Below are positions 25,597 to 34,084 of a DNA stretch of 64,000 nucleotides, in pieces. The notes below the pieces were generated by a model. It searched no databases, had not been told where the DNA came from, and was given only the letters and a program-made list of their open reading frames with translations. The DNA is from Lichenicola cladoniae (GTDB lineage: Bacteria; Pseudomonadota; Alphaproteobacteria; Acetobacterales; Acetobacteraceae). How positions within the stretch are numbered: position 1 is the first letter of the stretch; each line of letters begins with the position of its first letter. A program made the position numbers and the translations under genes. Location: contig NZ_CP053708.1 of assembly GCF_013201075.1 (NCBI RefSeq), positions 425,001-489,000 on the forward strand. The letters run 5' to 3'.

Positions 25597-26703
25597 TCAT
25601 TGACCGAACCGGGCATGCAGCGCCGGCAGGATCGTGGCGCCGAAGCGGGCGAGCCCGTCCAGGTAGTCCGGAAAGATCAGCATCATGCCGTCCAGGTCGC
25701 AATGCTCGATCAGCTCGGTCATACGGCGGGTGATCGTCTCAGGGCTGCCCGCGGCATGCGGCGCGGTGATGCCGGTGCGGGCCCGCGCGGTGAACGCGTT
25801 CTCGCGGCCGATCTCGGCGTCGATCATGCCGTAGGAGCGCATCATCCCGTAGAATGCTTCTTCGTCGAAGCCGTCGCGGAACCGGGCGATGGTCGCCTCC
25901 GCTTCGGCATCGCTATCCTCGATCACCAGGATCAGCATGGCGTAGGTGCGCAGCCGGCGGCCGGCTTCATGCGCCATTTCCTTGGCGCGCAGGCTGGTCG
26001 CGCGGAGCTCGTCATCGTCGCGGCCGCCGATGAAGATCGCATCGGTTTCCTCGATCGCGAACCGCATGCCGCGCTCGGACATTCCGGCGGCTACGATGAA
26101 CGGCCGTGGCGACTGCACCGGCTTTGGATCGGAGTGGCAATCCTCGAGATTGAAGTACCGCCCGCGTTGCGTCGTCGAAGGCTGGGTCCACAGGCTCTTG
26201 ACCGCCCGCAGCCATTCGCTGGCAAGCTCGTAGCGGTCGTCATGATTCACGTTATCGGGCCAGGCGCCCATCTGCGCGAACTCGCCCTTGAAGGCGCCCG
26301 GAACCACGTTGAGCCCGGCGCGGCCATGGCTCACCTGGTCGAGGGTCGCAATCATCTTGGCGGCAACCGCGGGGTTCTGCAGCAGGGTGTGGAAGGTGGT
26401 CCAGATTTTTACCCGGCTGGTCTGTGCCGCAAGCGCCGACATCAGCACCGTGCTGTCGAGGGAGGTGCGCCAATGATCGGTCCTGCCGCCGTAGCCACGA
26501 AACTTCGCCATCGACATGACGAAGTCGAGGCCGATCGCTTCGGCCAGCAATGCGGCCCTGCGGTTGTATTCGTACGATCCGTCGATGACCGGCGTGGTGG
26601 AGGACAGGATCCACCCACCGTTGGCAACCGGCAGGAACAGGCCGAAATCCTTCGCCCCCGTATCGGAGGGCAGTCCGAACCGGGTCGGCTGGGGGATGTT
26701 CAT
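25597..26703 (-). CDS. LLM-class flavin-dependent monooxygenase, RutA-like
   Basis: A 368-residue luciferase-like oxygenase that uses FMNH2 and O2. The N-terminus FGLFLPVANGGWILS and then FVMSMAKFRGYGGRTDHW parallel RutA (pyrimidine oxygenase) and related sulfone/alkane monooxygenases. GRAGLNVVPGAFKGEFAQMG is the family ribityl/phosphate region, and IVAAGMSERG is also characteristic. No other rut gene is nearby, so uracil as substrate should not be assumed; sulfonates and sulfones are alternatives. The ATG at 26703 starts just before the conserved region; an upstream start would add 23 poorly conserved residues. It converges with the TonB receptor gene across a 112-base gap. Confidence 0.8.
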   Translation of the reverse strand: MNIPQPTRFGLPSDTGAKDFGLFLPVANGGWILSSTTPVIDGSYEYNRRAALLAEAIGLDFVMSMAKFRGYGGRTDHWRTSLDSTVLMSALAAQTSRVKIWTTFHTLLQNPAVAAKMIATLDQVSHGRAGLNVVPGAFKGEFAQMGAWPDNVNHDDRYELASEWLRAVKSLWTQPSTTQRGRYFNLEDCHSDPKPVQSPRPFIVAAGMSERGMRFAIEETDAIFIGGRDDDELRATSLRAKEMAHEAGRRLRTYAMLILVIEDSDAEAEATIARFRDGFDEEAFYGMMRSYGMIDAEIGRENAFTARARTGITAPHAAGSPETITRRMTELIEHCDLDGMMLIFPDYLDGLARFGATILPALHARFGQ

Positions 26704-26895
26704 GGCGCGCGGGTCCCGTGATGCTCGCGAAGAGTCGGCGTGATTTCGGCCTGCTGGTCGACATTCCGACATATCTAGCGTGGACAGGCCATCGTCACCG
26801 ATCCCGGCCGCGACGAGACCCGTTCGGTCCGTAGAGCAGCAGGAACCGCCGGGAGGCCGTCCGGGACTGTGCCAGGCGCGCGAAAGAGCGGTTCG

Positions 26896-27519
26896 TCAGC
26901 TGCGCTGGAGCGACTGGCGGATGCACCGCTCGATCGTGTCGACCATGATCTGGGTCTGCAGTTCGATCTCGTAGTTGATGCGATCGCCCACCCGGTAGTC
27001 GGCCAGGCTGGTTTGGCGCACCGTCTCCGGGATCAGGTTGATCTTCACTTCGCCGGTGGCCTCGTCAGCCTCGGCAACCGTCAGGCTGCAGCCGTTAAGC
27101 GCCAGGTAACCCCGCACGAACACGTATTTGCGGTGCGCCTCCGGGATCGCGACCCGCAGATACAGCGCCCCGGTGCCGGTATTGATGCCGGTAATCGGAG
27201 CGGTGCCGGTGATATGGCCGGTTACCGCATGGCCGCCATTCTCCTCGCCACTCTTCAGCGAGCGTTCGACGTTGACCCGGCTGCCGACGGCGCGGTCACC
27301 CAGGTTGGTGATCGCCATGGTGCCGTCGGAGACGTCGAACGAAACCAGGTCATGGTCGATGGTGACCGCACTCAGGCAGACCCCGTCGATGTTGACGCTG
27401 GCGCCGAGCTTCAATCCCTCAAGCAACGGCTCGGGCAGGCGCAGCACGTAGCTGGTGCTGCCGTCGCCGGGCGTACGCTCCATCACCGGAACCACGGCCT
27501 GTGAAATCCCGCTATACAT
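26896..27519 (-). CDS. ribE: Riboflavin synthase, alpha chain
   Basis: A 207-residue enzyme converting two 6,7-dimethyl-8-ribityllumazines to riboflavin and the pyrimidinedione product. Two tandem lumazine-binding repeats are visible: MYSGISQAV and DGVCLSAV in the first half; GGHAVTGHI and NGCSLTV in the second. IPETVRQTSL and VDTIERCIRQ close the domain, as in the E. coli enzyme. The canonical start MFTGI is changed to MYSGI. It is transcribed away from the rest of the pathway and lies outside the FMN riboswitch transcript, so it must have its own control. The 192 bases downstream (26704-26895) show no gene. Confidence 0.9.
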   Translation of the reverse strand: MYSGISQAVVPVMERTPGDGSTSYVLRLPEPLLEGLKLGASVNIDGVCLSAVTIDHDLVSFDVSDGTMAITNLGDRAVGSRVNVERSLKSGEENGGHAVTGHITGTAPITGINTGTGALYLRVAIPEAHRKYVFVRGYLALNGCSLTVAEADEATGEVKINLIPETVRQTSLADYRVGDRINYEIELQTQIMVDTIERCIRQSLQRS

Positions 27520-27828
27520 CCGGCCTGCTCTCCACCATCGCGGCTAAATCCGGTCCGTCCGCATACGAACATGCGCCATCGGCCTGCACCCGACAGGACA
27601 TGGTGGCGCCGGCACCGATCCGCCAGCGGTCGACCTTGTCGCCTTGCAGGCCCGACAGGCACGCGCGCCCGGATCATTGTCAGGGACGCCACGCCGTCCG
27701 CGACCGCTGCCGCAGCGAGATCGTCCCGTTGGAGAGGCTGATCCCGGTCCCGCGGTCCCAGCGCCTACACGCGGGAGTAGGTGGCCCACTTGGCGATCGG
27801 CGCCGGACTATCCATAATCGCACCAGAG
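27520..27828. other. Non-coding stretch between ribE and the FMN riboswitch
   Basis: About 310 bases with open frames on both strands but no domain, no plausible ribosome-binding site and Arg/Pro-rich translations. I see nothing in it apart from the divergent promoters that must serve ribE and the riboswitch-led operon. Confidence 0.5.
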
Positions 27829-27993
27829 ATGTTCTCAGGGCGGGGTGAAATTCCCCACCGGCGGTATTTGAAGGCAGGCGGTCTGACCGTTTGTTTCATC
27901 AGCCCGCGAGCGCCTGCTGGGCTACGCAGCAGGGTCGAGCAGATCCGGTGAGATCCCGGAGCCGACGGTATAGTCCGGATGGGAGAGAACGCT
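27829..27993 (+). promoter_or_regulatory. FMN riboswitch (RFN element)
   Basis: The conserved RFN core is readable in order. The opening TTCTCAGGGCGGGGTGAAAT is followed by CCCCACCGGCGGTA and then the variable stem around 27865-27940. After that come AGCCCGCGAGCG, a GGTCGAGCAGATCCGGTGA segment, TCCCGGAGCCGACGGTATAG and the closing GTCCGGATGGGAGAGAAC. It binds FMN and lowers expression of the downstream ribD-ribBA-ribH operon. The aptamer ends about 85 bases before ribD, leaving room for an expression platform that could hide the ribosome-binding site (GGACGGG near 28061) or form a terminator; I could not decide which. Confidence 0.97.
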
Positions 27994-28079
27994 GACGAGA
28001 CTGCCGTTCCGGCAACGGAGTGGCATGACCGGAAAGCTGTGCCCTGAGTCACGTCCGTCAGGACGGGATTCGATTGATT

Positions 28080-29177
28080 ATGCTTGCGGCGCCGCTGTCA
28101 CGACCTCCACCGCTAGGCCCGGGTTCGGATGCCTCGCAACGACCACCTGGAGTCGAAGCCGGCTTCCGGGCGGCGATAGAGGCGGCGTGCGCGTTCATCG
28201 GTGCCACCACGCCCAATCCGCCGGTCGGCTGCGCCATCCTGGATGCGACCGGCCGCGTCCTGGTGGCAGCCGCACATCAGCGTGCCGGCGGTTCCCATGC
28301 CGAGGCCCAGGCGCTGCGCCTGCTCGAACAGGCCGGCCTGACGGCGCAGGCGGCCGCGCTCGTTGTCACGCTCGAGCCCTGCAATCATACCGGCCGCACC
28401 GGTCCATGCACCGAGGCCATCCTCGCCAGCCCGGTCCGCACCGTCTGGATCGGCAGCGCCGACCCCAATCCGTTGGTGACCGGCCATGGTGCCGAACGGC
28501 TGCGCGATGCCGGCATCGCCGTCCACATGCTGAACGGTCCGGACGATGCGCTGTCCCGTGCCTGCCAGGCCCTCATCGCGCCGTTCCGGTGCCGTGCGAT
28601 CACCGGCCACCCCTGGATCACCGTCAAGCAGGCGCTCGACGCGTCGGGAAGCATGATCCCTCCGCGCGGCGCCAGCACCTTCACCTCGTCGGCCTCGCTG
28701 CGTCTGGCGCATCGGCTGCGTCGCTGCACCGATGCGATCATCACCGGCACCGGCACCATCCTCGCCGACGATCCATCCTTTACCGTTCGCCATCTGCCCG
28801 ACCACCCCGGCCGGCGCCGGATCCTGGCGATACTCGGGCGCGGCGACCGGGTGTCCGCCGAGACCATCCAGGCGGCCGGCGCGCGTGGCTTCGACGTGCG
28901 GTCGATCCGCTCGCTCGATGAAGTGCTGCCGACGCTGGGCGAGGCCGGCGTGATGTGGGCGATGGTCGAGGCCGGCCCATCCGTGCTGGCCAGCCTGCGC
29001 GAAGCCGGGCTCTGGGACGACTGGCTGACGATCACCCAGGCGGACCCGACCCGGCATGATCCGGTCGACCGGCTCGATGTCAGCCTGTCGCCCCGGCGGG
29101 CAGGCGAGGTGTCGCCGCTGTCGCTGCTGCCCGAGCTTTCAGATACTTCGAACACCCAGTGGGATGATGACGCATGA
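28080..29177 (+). CDS. ribD: Bifunctional diaminohydroxyphosphoribosylaminopyrimidine deaminase / reductase
   Basis: A 365-residue bifunctional enzyme for steps 2 and 3 of riboflavin synthesis. The N-terminal deaminase has the zinc site GSHAEAQAL and EPCNHTGRTGPC with the preceding TPNPPVGCA. The reductase follows from about residue 180, with WITVKQALDASG, TGTGTILADDPSFTVR and MVEAGPSVLASL. The ATG at 28080 is used; a TTG two codons earlier is equally spaced for the GGACGGG ribosome-binding site. It is the first gene after the FMN riboswitch and overlaps ribBA by four bases. Confidence 0.93.
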   Translation: MLAAPLSRPPPLGPGSDASQRPPGVEAGFRAAIEAACAFIGATTPNPPVGCAILDATGRVLVAAAHQRAGGSHAEAQALRLLEQAGLTAQAAALVVTLEPCNHTGRTGPCTEAILASPVRTVWIGSADPNPLVTGHGAERLRDAGIAVHMLNGPDDALSRACQALIAPFRCRAITGHPWITVKQALDASGSMIPPRGASTFTSSASLRLAHRLRRCTDAIITGTGTILADDPSFTVRHLPDHPGRRRILAILGRGDRVSAETIQAAGARGFDVRSIRSLDEVLPTLGEAGVMWAMVEAGPSVLASLREAGLWDDWLTITQADPTRHDPVDRLDVSLSPRRAGEVSPLSLLPELSDTSNTQWDDDA

Positions 29178-30451
29178 CCTCGAAACCCCTGACACCGTCC
29201 ATCGAAGCGGCCATCGAGGCGCTGCGTGCCGGCCGCATGGTCATCATGACCGACGACCTGGATCGCGAGAACGAGGGCGACCTGGTCATCGCGGCGGAGT
29301 TCGCGACCCCGGAGGCCATCAACTTCATGGTCACCCATGCCCGCGGACTGGTCTGCCTGGCGCTCGAAGAGGCTCGGGTCGAGCAGCTTGCCCTGCCGAT
29401 GATGGTCGTCGACAACCGGGCGCCCCGGACCACCGCCTTCACCGTCTCGATCGAAGCCACCGAAGGCGTCACCACCGGCATCTCCGCGCATGACCGCGCC
29501 CGCACCATCCAGGCGGCGGTCGCAGCCGAGGCCGTGCCGGGCGACCTGATCTCGCCCGGTCACGTGTTCCCGTTGCGCGCCGTGAAGGGGGGGGTGCTGG
29601 CCCGGACCGGCCACACCGAGGGCTCGATCGACCTGGCGCGCCTGGCAGGATTGCGGCCGGCGGCGGTGATCTGCGAGGTCATGAGCGCCGGCGGCGACAT
29701 GGCGCGGATGCCCGAGCTACGCGCGTTCGGCATCGAGCATGGCATGCCGATCGTGACCATCGCCGAACTCGTCGAATATCTGTCCGAGCCGGTCGTTACC
29801 CATATCGCCACCACCAGCCTGCCGGTCGGGTCGTTCGGGACCGATGGTACCGCCGTCTTCGAGATGCATGCGTTCCGCGATACGGCCGGCGCCGAGCATC
29901 TGGCGCTGGTCAAGGGCAATCCCGGCCAGGCTCCGGCCACTCGCCCGCCGCTGGTCCGGCTGCACTCCGAGTGCGTGACCGGCGACGTGTTCGGCTCGCT
30001 CCGGTGTGACTGCGGATCGCAACTGCATGCGGCGATGGACCGCATCTCCAGCGCCGACTCCGGCGTGCTGGTCTATCTGCGCGACCAGGAAGGCCGGGGC
30101 ATCGGCCTCGCCAACAAGGTCCGTGCCTATGAGCTGCAGGATCAGGGCCTGGACACGATCGAGGCCAACCATCGGCTGGGCTTCGCGGCCGACGCACGCG
30201 ACTGGACGGTCGCCGCCGCGATCCTGCGTCACCTCGGGGTGCAGACGCTGGCCCTGCTGACCAACAACCCTGCCAAGATCACCGCTCTCGAGGAACGCGG
30301 CTTCACCGTCGCCGCAAGTCCGTCGCTCGAAACCGCGCCCACCGCCTACAACCAGGCCTATCTGCGGACCAAGCGCGACCGGATGGGACACACACTGCAT
30401 GCGGAGATGTCATCCGCTGCACAGAACGACCTCCCGCACGCAGCCGAATAG
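29174..30451 (+). CDS. ribBA: Bifunctional 3,4-dihydroxy-2-butanone 4-phosphate synthase / GTP cyclohydrolase II
   Basis: A 425-residue fusion that supplies both precursors of riboflavin. The N-terminal butanone-phosphate synthase has the acidic loop DRENEGDL and RTGHTEGSIDL. The C-terminal GTP cyclohydrolase II domain has the zinc cysteines in CVTGDVFGSLRCDCG and the catalytic RDQEGRGIGL. Both halves look intact, unlike the many alphaproteobacterial fusions with a degenerate C-terminal half. A run of eight G at 29587-29594 encodes part of the conserved VKGGVLA and keeps the frame. It overlaps ribD by ATGA and precedes ribH by ten bases. Confidence 0.94.
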   Translation: MTSKPLTPSIEAAIEALRAGRMVIMTDDLDRENEGDLVIAAEFATPEAINFMVTHARGLVCLALEEARVEQLALPMMVVDNRAPRTTAFTVSIEATEGVTTGISAHDRARTIQAAVAAEAVPGDLISPGHVFPLRAVKGGVLARTGHTEGSIDLARLAGLRPAAVICEVMSAGGDMARMPELRAFGIEHGMPIVTIAELVEYLSEPVVTHIATTSLPVGSFGTDGTAVFEMHAFRDTAGAEHLALVKGNPGQAPATRPPLVRLHSECVTGDVFGSLRCDCGSQLHAAMDRISSADSGVLVYLRDQEGRGIGLANKVRAYELQDQGLDTIEANHRLGFAADARDWTVAAAILRHLGVQTLALLTNNPAKITALEERGFTVAASPSLETAPTAYNQAYLRTKRDRMGHTLHAEMSSAAQNDLPHAAE

Positions 30452-30461
30452 AGTCCGCGCC

Positions 30462-30944
30462 ATGAGCACCAATGCCCCCGCCGCCCTGCCTGATTTCCGG
30501 TTCGCCACCCCACCGCGGATCGCCCTCGTGGTCAGTCGGTTCAACGAAGACATCACCGGCGGCCTCCGCAAGGGCGCGCTGGAATGGCTCGGCGAGCATG
30601 CGATCAGCGTCGCCGACGCCGACCTGATCGCCGCTCCTGGCGCGTTCGAGCTGCCCTTGATCGCCCAGGCGCTGGCCCGGACCGGCCGCTACCACGGGGT
30701 GATCTGCCTCGGCTGCGTCATCAAGGGCGACACCGCGCATTTCGAATTCATCAGCCTGGGCGCAGCAACCGGTCTGATGCAGGCCTCGCTGGCAACCGGC
30801 GTGCCTATCGCGTTCGGCATCCTCACCACCTACACCGAGGAGCAGGCCATCGTCCGCTCACGCCCCGATGCCCACAACAAGGGACGCGAGGCCGCCGCCG
30901 CCTGCGTCGAGAGCATCGCCATCCTGCAAGCGATCGCTTCTTGA
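30462..30944 (+). CDS. ribH: 6,7-dimethyl-8-ribityllumazine synthase
   Basis: A 160-residue lumazine synthase that condenses the butanone phosphate with the diaminopyrimidine. Visible signatures are VVSRFNEDIT, PGAFELPLIAQAL, CLGCVIKGDTAHFEFIS with the catalytic His, and PIAFGILTTYTEEQA. It is the last gene of the riboswitch operon; nusB, which often follows ribH, is absent. Confidence 0.95.
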   Translation: MSTNAPAALPDFRFATPPRIALVVSRFNEDITGGLRKGALEWLGEHAISVADADLIAAPGAFELPLIAQALARTGRYHGVICLGCVIKGDTAHFEFISLGAATGLMQASLATGVPIAFGILTTYTEEQAIVRSRPDAHNKGREAAAACVESIAILQAIAS

Positions 30945-31069
30945 TATAACAACAGAAAATCGAGACGGAGCGCACTTTCCAACCTACCCGGCGTTATCCC
31001 TGCATCGTAAGGAGTTCTTCGCCGAAATTGTTCGGCGGAATCCCGGGCGCGATGGGGAAGGGCGGTTCG

Positions 31070-31213
31070 ATGGTCGACGAAATCCTGACCTTTGCCGTCG
31101 CGCATTACGTGCTGTTCGGTCTGATCGCGTTATCCGCCGGGATCGGCCTCAACCTACTCGTGAGCTGCGGTCCGGACCTGATCGAGGCGATCCGCCATCC
31201 GCGACTGCACTGA
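31070..31213 (+). CDS. Small single-span membrane protein
   Basis: A 47-residue protein (MVDEILTF...) with one clear hydrophobic segment (about residues 8-34) and a short basic C-terminus. A GGGCGG ribosome-binding site lies six bases before the ATG. It is too short for family recognition. It lies 125 bases after ribH, so it could be read through from that operon, or have its own promoter. Confidence 0.45.
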   Translation: MVDEILTFAVAHYVLFGLIALSAGIGLNLLVSCGPDLIEAIRHPRLH

Positions 31214-31300
31214 GTGGTGATCCGGCCAGTTTTTCACGCTTCGGCTTGCTTATAATTTGGCCAGTATCTCATTAACCTGCCCAACGCTGAATTCTCTTGA

Positions 31301-32133
31301 GCGCAGTTCATCACCGTTGCAAACACCGCCATCGCCGACATCTCGAGCGACCGTCTTCTGACGCATCGTCTCGAGCTCGAAAGTAGTTTGATGCTGGCGA
31401 GGCACCTCCCTCGCCAGGCCCGTTATCTTGCCGAGACCATGCTGACGATCGGGAACCGCATCGGCAACCACGAAAGCGTCGTGGGTGGATACCTCACGCT
31501 TTCGATGGTTCATGAACAGATCGGCGCATTCGAGCAGGCTCTCGGCTGCTTCAGGCAGTATCATGTCTTGCAGGCGCAGTTCGCCGCCGAGATCGTGAAA
31601 TCGTTCGAACTGCTGGAGCGGCGCTGACCGAGGACACGCCGCGCGACGCACTGATCGGTATCGGCAACCGCCGTCACCTCGATGACAGCTTGCGGACTCT
31701 CGGTATGCTGGACAGCCGGGAATACGTGATCGTCATGATCGACTTGGACCATTTCAAATCGATCAACGACCGCTTTTTCCATGTCGTCGGCAACAAGGTT
31801 CTGGTCAGGATCGCACAGGAGATTGTCGCGGGCAGCCGGCCCGGCGATCTGGCGGCGCGCTACAGTGGCGAGGAGTTCGTCCTGGTGATGTCCGACATCG
31901 ACGACACGGCAGCCCGGACCGTCTGCGACCGGATCTGCCGCGCCATCCATGTCATCGATTGGAGCTTCTATTCATCGGACCTTACGCTGACCGCGAGCCT
32001 TGGCTTGGCGTCCTCCACCGAGGTATCCGGCGGTCCGCTCGACGTTCTGTCTCTTGCCGACCGCTACCTCTACCTCGCCAAGCAGGCCGGCCGGGATTGC
32101 GTCATGGGAGCCGACCCGCGACCTGCGTCGTGA
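31301..32133 (+). pseudogene. Frameshifted diguanylate cyclase remnant
   Basis: The first part (31301-31627) encodes a helical TPR-like segment (IGNRIGNHESVVGGYLTLS, then IGAFEQALGCFRQYH) that ends at a TGA just after ELLERR. The second part, in another frame and readable from 31621, continues as ALTEDTPRDALIGIGNRRHLDD and a full GGDEF domain to 32133. Such TPR and GGDEF parts normally form one protein joined by a coiled linker. The two halves therefore look split by a frameshift with some linker loss, and no start codon is evident for the first half. The signature motif reads SGEEF rather than GG(D/E)EF. The second half alone (from TTG 31690, 147 residues) could still be translated, but activity is doubtful. 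Confidence 0.75.
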
Positions 32134-32155
32134 CCCGGCCCCGGCGCCCGAGGCC

Positions 32156-33778
32156 TCAGACGGTCGCGGTTGCAGTTCGTGCGGTCAGTGCGGCAAACAA
32201 TGCCTTGCCGTCCGGCCGGCCGAGCCCGGTGCAGGCGTTCCAGACCGGACCGGCCGCGTAGCCGAGCGCCGAGCCCTCGGGCTTGTTGTCGCCTGTGGTG
32301 ATCTCCACCGTCAGCGCCTTGCCTGCCTTCACCTGCGGATACAGGAAGTCCGGCAGGAAGCCGACCGGCACCCTCGCCTTCTGGTTGATCAGCGCGGTCA
32401 GTCCGGCCCAGAGCGGAGCCACCGCGCTGGTGCCGCCGACCACCTCTTTTTTGCCGCCGACCACCACCAGGTAGCCGCTGCCGGGTGCCGCATCGCCGGC
32501 CACGTCCGGGACGCCGCGCCCCTTGCGCCCGCCATTCACGCTGGCGGGAAGGGCGATCCCGGCCTGGAAGGTGGGGATGTCGAACAGGTCGCTGATGCCG
32601 CCACCGGTTCCGCCGCCGCCGGCCGCGCCGTCGTTCCACACCACCTCGCTGCTGACCGCGCTGCCGCTGACGTCGATGTGGGTGCCGCCGCAGCCGATCG
32701 CGTATGGCGAGGATGCCGGGAAATCGACATGCGCCTTGCCGTCATCGACCCCGTCGGTCGCCAGGCTATCGCCGGACGCGACATAGACCGAGATACCGAG
32801 CCCGCTCGCGTCCTGCAGCACCGAATTCATGGTGGCGACCGACTGCGAGGTCCAGCTGCTTTCGGGCCCGCCCCACGAGATCGAGATCACCGACGGCTTG
32901 TTGGTGGTGTCGTGCACCGCCTGGCTGATCGCGTCGGAAAACCCGGCATCGGTGTTGGGTGCGAAATAGACCGCGAGTTCGGCGCCCGGGGCCAGACCGC
33001 CGGCGACCTGGATATCGAGCGCCACCTCGCCATCCGCATCGGAGCCGGTGGTGTTGAGGCCGCCATCGACCGAGACCGCGATCACCCGCGGCACCTTCAG
33101 CCCCATCGCCTTGAACGCGGCGGTATTATCCGATGCGCTGAAGCCGCCGCCGAGCTCGATCAGCGCAATGGTCACGCCGGTGCCGTCCACCCCGGTCGGA
33201 AAATCGTACAGCACCGCGAGCTTGTTCGGCTCCAGCCCGTTCGGCTGCGCCTGATGCGGACGCACGATCCTTGTGTGCGCGACGGCACGGCTGTCCAGCC
33301 CCAGCACGGATTCGACCAGCGCATGCAGATGCTCGGGAAGCTGGATATCGCCGTCATGGCCACGGAACTCGGTGCTGCCGTTCCGGTACAGCGACAGCTT
33401 GGTGCCGAACGCCGCCTCGATCGCCGAGGGGCTGCCGGCGACCCTGATCAGCCGTCTGGCTGGAGCCAGCAGGGTCACGGTCAGGCCGTGCAAGGTCGCA
33501 TAGTCCGACACCTCCCGCATGTCGCCGCGGTAGAGCTCGGTGCGCGCATCGGACAGCGCGCTCCGGCGTGCGTCCGGATCGGCGATGGCGGCGAGCCTGG
33601 CGGTGATTGCTGCTTCGTCGCGCGGCTGCAGATAGATGCTGGCCTCGATAATATGGTCCGCCGGAACGTCGCCGGCGTGCTGGCTACCCTCCGGCAATGC
33701 GCGGCAACTGCCGTTTATAGTGCGGAAACCGGTCCGGGCGGCACGGCCGGTTGAAGCGGAGTGTCTGGTCTCGGTCAT
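32156..33778 (-). CDS. S53-family (kumamolisin/sedolisin-type) acid peptidase
   Basis: A 540-residue serine-carboxyl proprotease. The N-terminal pro-domain (to about residue 165) includes IIEASIYLQPRDE and the LRIRVAG-like segment before the activation region. The catalytic domain has the Glu/Asp pair in GEVALDIQVAG, the oxyanion-hole region SISWGGPE, and the nucleophile Ser in GGTSAVAPLW. Glycine-rich GGGGTGGGISDLF and the late NACTGLGRPDG match the calcium-binding C-terminus. Enzymes of this family work at low pH, fitting an acid-tolerant host. No signal peptide is recognisable at the chosen ATG (33778, preceded by GAGGG), so its export route is unclear. It converges with the GGDEF remnant. 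Confidence 0.9.
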   Translation of the reverse strand: MTETRHSASTGRAARTGFRTINGSCRALPEGSQHAGDVPADHIIEASIYLQPRDEAAITARLAAIADPDARRSALSDARTELYRGDMREVSDYATLHGLTVTLLAPARRLIRVAGSPSAIEAAFGTKLSLYRNGSTEFRGHDGDIQLPEHLHALVESVLGLDSRAVAHTRIVRPHQAQPNGLEPNKLAVLYDFPTGVDGTGVTIALIELGGGFSASDNTAAFKAMGLKVPRVIAVSVDGGLNTTGSDADGEVALDIQVAGGLAPGAELAVYFAPNTDAGFSDAISQAVHDTTNKPSVISISWGGPESSWTSQSVATMNSVLQDASGLGISVYVASGDSLATDGVDDGKAHVDFPASSPYAIGCGGTHIDVSGSAVSSEVVWNDGAAGGGGTGGGISDLFDIPTFQAGIALPASVNGGRKGRGVPDVAGDAAPGSGYLVVVGGKKEVVGGTSAVAPLWAGLTALINQKARVPVGFLPDFLYPQVKAGKALTVEITTGDNKPEGSALGYAAGPVWNACTGLGRPDGKALFAALTARTATATV

Positions 33779-34084
33779 CGCACCCTCGGCAATCTGTCGG
33801 AAAAACCTACCGGGAAGACTGGCCTGCTCAGGCGGTTCCGTCCAGCAGCCTAGGCAGCAACATCCGTGCCTCCGCAGTGGTACCGGGTCGGAGGTTTGCC
33901 GGCTTGGCGGTGCCTGGCTGCTGTGGGGATACGGGATCAGCCTCAGCATCGCGCTGCTGATGCAGCACCGCCGGGGTCGGGTAACCACCGCGGCCATGGA
34001 GCCGGGCTGACGGTTGGCCCGACCTGTGCTTGTCGTCCCGGGCTGCCGTTCTCCGAAGGTCGGCGGTGCCGGGGGAAGATACTC
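33779..34084. other. Divergent intergenic region, peptidase / MFS transporter
   Basis: About 305 bases between two divergently transcribed genes. Frames run through it on both strands without a domain. The ribosome-binding site of the MFS gene (GGGGGAAG, about 34073) is at its right end. I see no palindrome strong enough to call an operator. Confidence 0.4.

Noticed and set aside
27520-27828. Possible small genes between ribE and the riboswitch
   Set aside because: Frames on both strands are Arg/Pro-rich, lack ribosome-binding sites and resemble no family.
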